A model generated the notes under the pieces. The model worked only from the letters and a program-made list of their open reading frames with translations, did no database searches and was not told where the DNA came from. Below are positions 63,203 to 64,000 of a stretch of 64,000 bases of DNA, in pieces; position 1 is the stretch's first letter; every line of letters starts with the position of its first letter. Source of the DNA: Burhinus oedicnemus (taxonomy: Eukaryota; Chordata; Aves; Charadriiformes; Burhinidae); the NCBI GenBank assembly GCA_008921705.1, contig VFFE01005930.1, positions 1 to 64,000 on the forward strand, written 5' to 3'. The position numbers and the translations under genes were made by a program.

Positions 63203-64000
63203 GTAAGGAAACATTCAATATCTTTTTTTTTTATTAATATGGAAAAAAAGCTGTGCATAAAAGTCAGTAAGGCATATGGATTTTGCACAAGACAGCCAAC
63301 TGTACTGCCCTATCTTCTAAGGTGAGGCCGGGTAATTCCATTTCACCTCTCTATGCAATAATCTGTGGGATTCTTCTGCCTTGGGGTATCAGGGACACTA
63401 GGAAGCTTAGGAAAGAGTGAACTGACAGTCCTCAGCCCTCTGTCCTTCTCTTCCTGAGTTACAGCTATTAGCACTGATATTCTCATTGAAAATGCTGAGC
63501 GCATACCTTTTGTTTTTATATCAGGGTGAGTAAGGTGAGAGCATCATTTATATTTATTACCCAGAAGGAAAAAGCCAGCTCAAACAAAAAGCCTACTAAA
63601 ATAAAATACTCCCCTGCACATGCTTTTACCCCTGGGGAGAGGCTAAAGGAGAAAACATCATCTTGTAGATACTTTTTACATTGCTCTGATTCCATAATGA
63701 TGAAAAATGCCACAGAGTAGAACAGCACAGGGAACGAAACTTGTTTGGCTTGCAGTCAGTGTGGAGAATTTGCCAAGGTTGGTATCTTCCTTCTGTGAGG
63801 GAAGTTGAATCTGTCTCTTGCTACTGCAACCTGCAATCTGTGACTAGCTGTACCCCAGCTGCTGTCGGATAGCGGTGTCTCAGGAGGGAAGCTTTTTCCC
63901 CACCTCCTGTGTACCCTTTAGCTGAAGTGCAATATCTACGATCTTGCACAGACTTTTCAACAGAAGGCACTCAAACTTTTTTGCTATTGTAATCTGTGGT
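63203..64000 (+). other. NICOL1: NICOL1 second intron (continues beyond the window)
   Basis: I searched for the expected terminal exon (TETLLLQAE-like) and did not find it. No repeat family was recognised. Confidence 0.7.

Noticed and set aside
1..64000. CRISPR arrays, phage genes, operons or other prokaryotic systems
   Set aside because: No spaced direct repeats or dense coding; the split genes, CpG island, LTRs and CR1 pieces are those of a bird chromosome.

Overview
This is nuclear DNA from a vertebrate, almost certainly a bird. Coding sequence is sparse and split into short exons with GT-AG introns. A CpG island marks the one clear promoter. The repeats are avian types: CR1 LINE fragments and three solo LTRs of one ERVL-like family that I recognise from bird genomes. 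I cannot name the species.

The gene content matches the human 4p16.3 (Wolf-Hirschhorn region) order NSD2 - NELFA - NICOL1 (C4orf48). NELFA, the A subunit of the negative elongation factor, lies complete on the minus strand between 29431 (start codon) and 8493 (stop codon). I read it exon by exon: 11 coding exons, all phases joining, 1578 coding bases, 525 residues. NICOL1, a small secreted peptide, lies on the plus strand from 61190. Two coding exons are present (71 codons) and its last exon should lie beyond base 64000.

Layout: bases 1 to about 8090 hold no recognisable coding exon. By synteny this is the 3' flank or 3' UTR of NSD2, which should converge on NELFA. Bases 8.1-29.4 kb are NELFA. 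Bases 28.7-30.4 kb are a CpG island with several ATGGCG (YY1-type) motifs, one lying on the NELFA start codon as a near-perfect TISU element. Bases 30.4-61.1 kb are a gene desert with three solo LTRs (33460-33990, 46154-46728, 52390-53029), each with a recognisable 5-bp target duplication, plus two CR1 pieces and simple repeats. Bases 61.1-63.2 kb carry NICOL1, and the rest is its second intron.

NELFA and NICOL1 are transcribed divergently about 32 kb apart and I see no functional link between them. No tRNA, rRNA, CRISPR or prokaryotic-type system is present. The most unusual points are a GC-AG intron forced by the reading frame in NELFA, the TISU/YY1 promoter arrangement, the missing CpG island next to the NICOL1 start exon, and a duplicated branch-point-like unit before NICOL1 exon 2.
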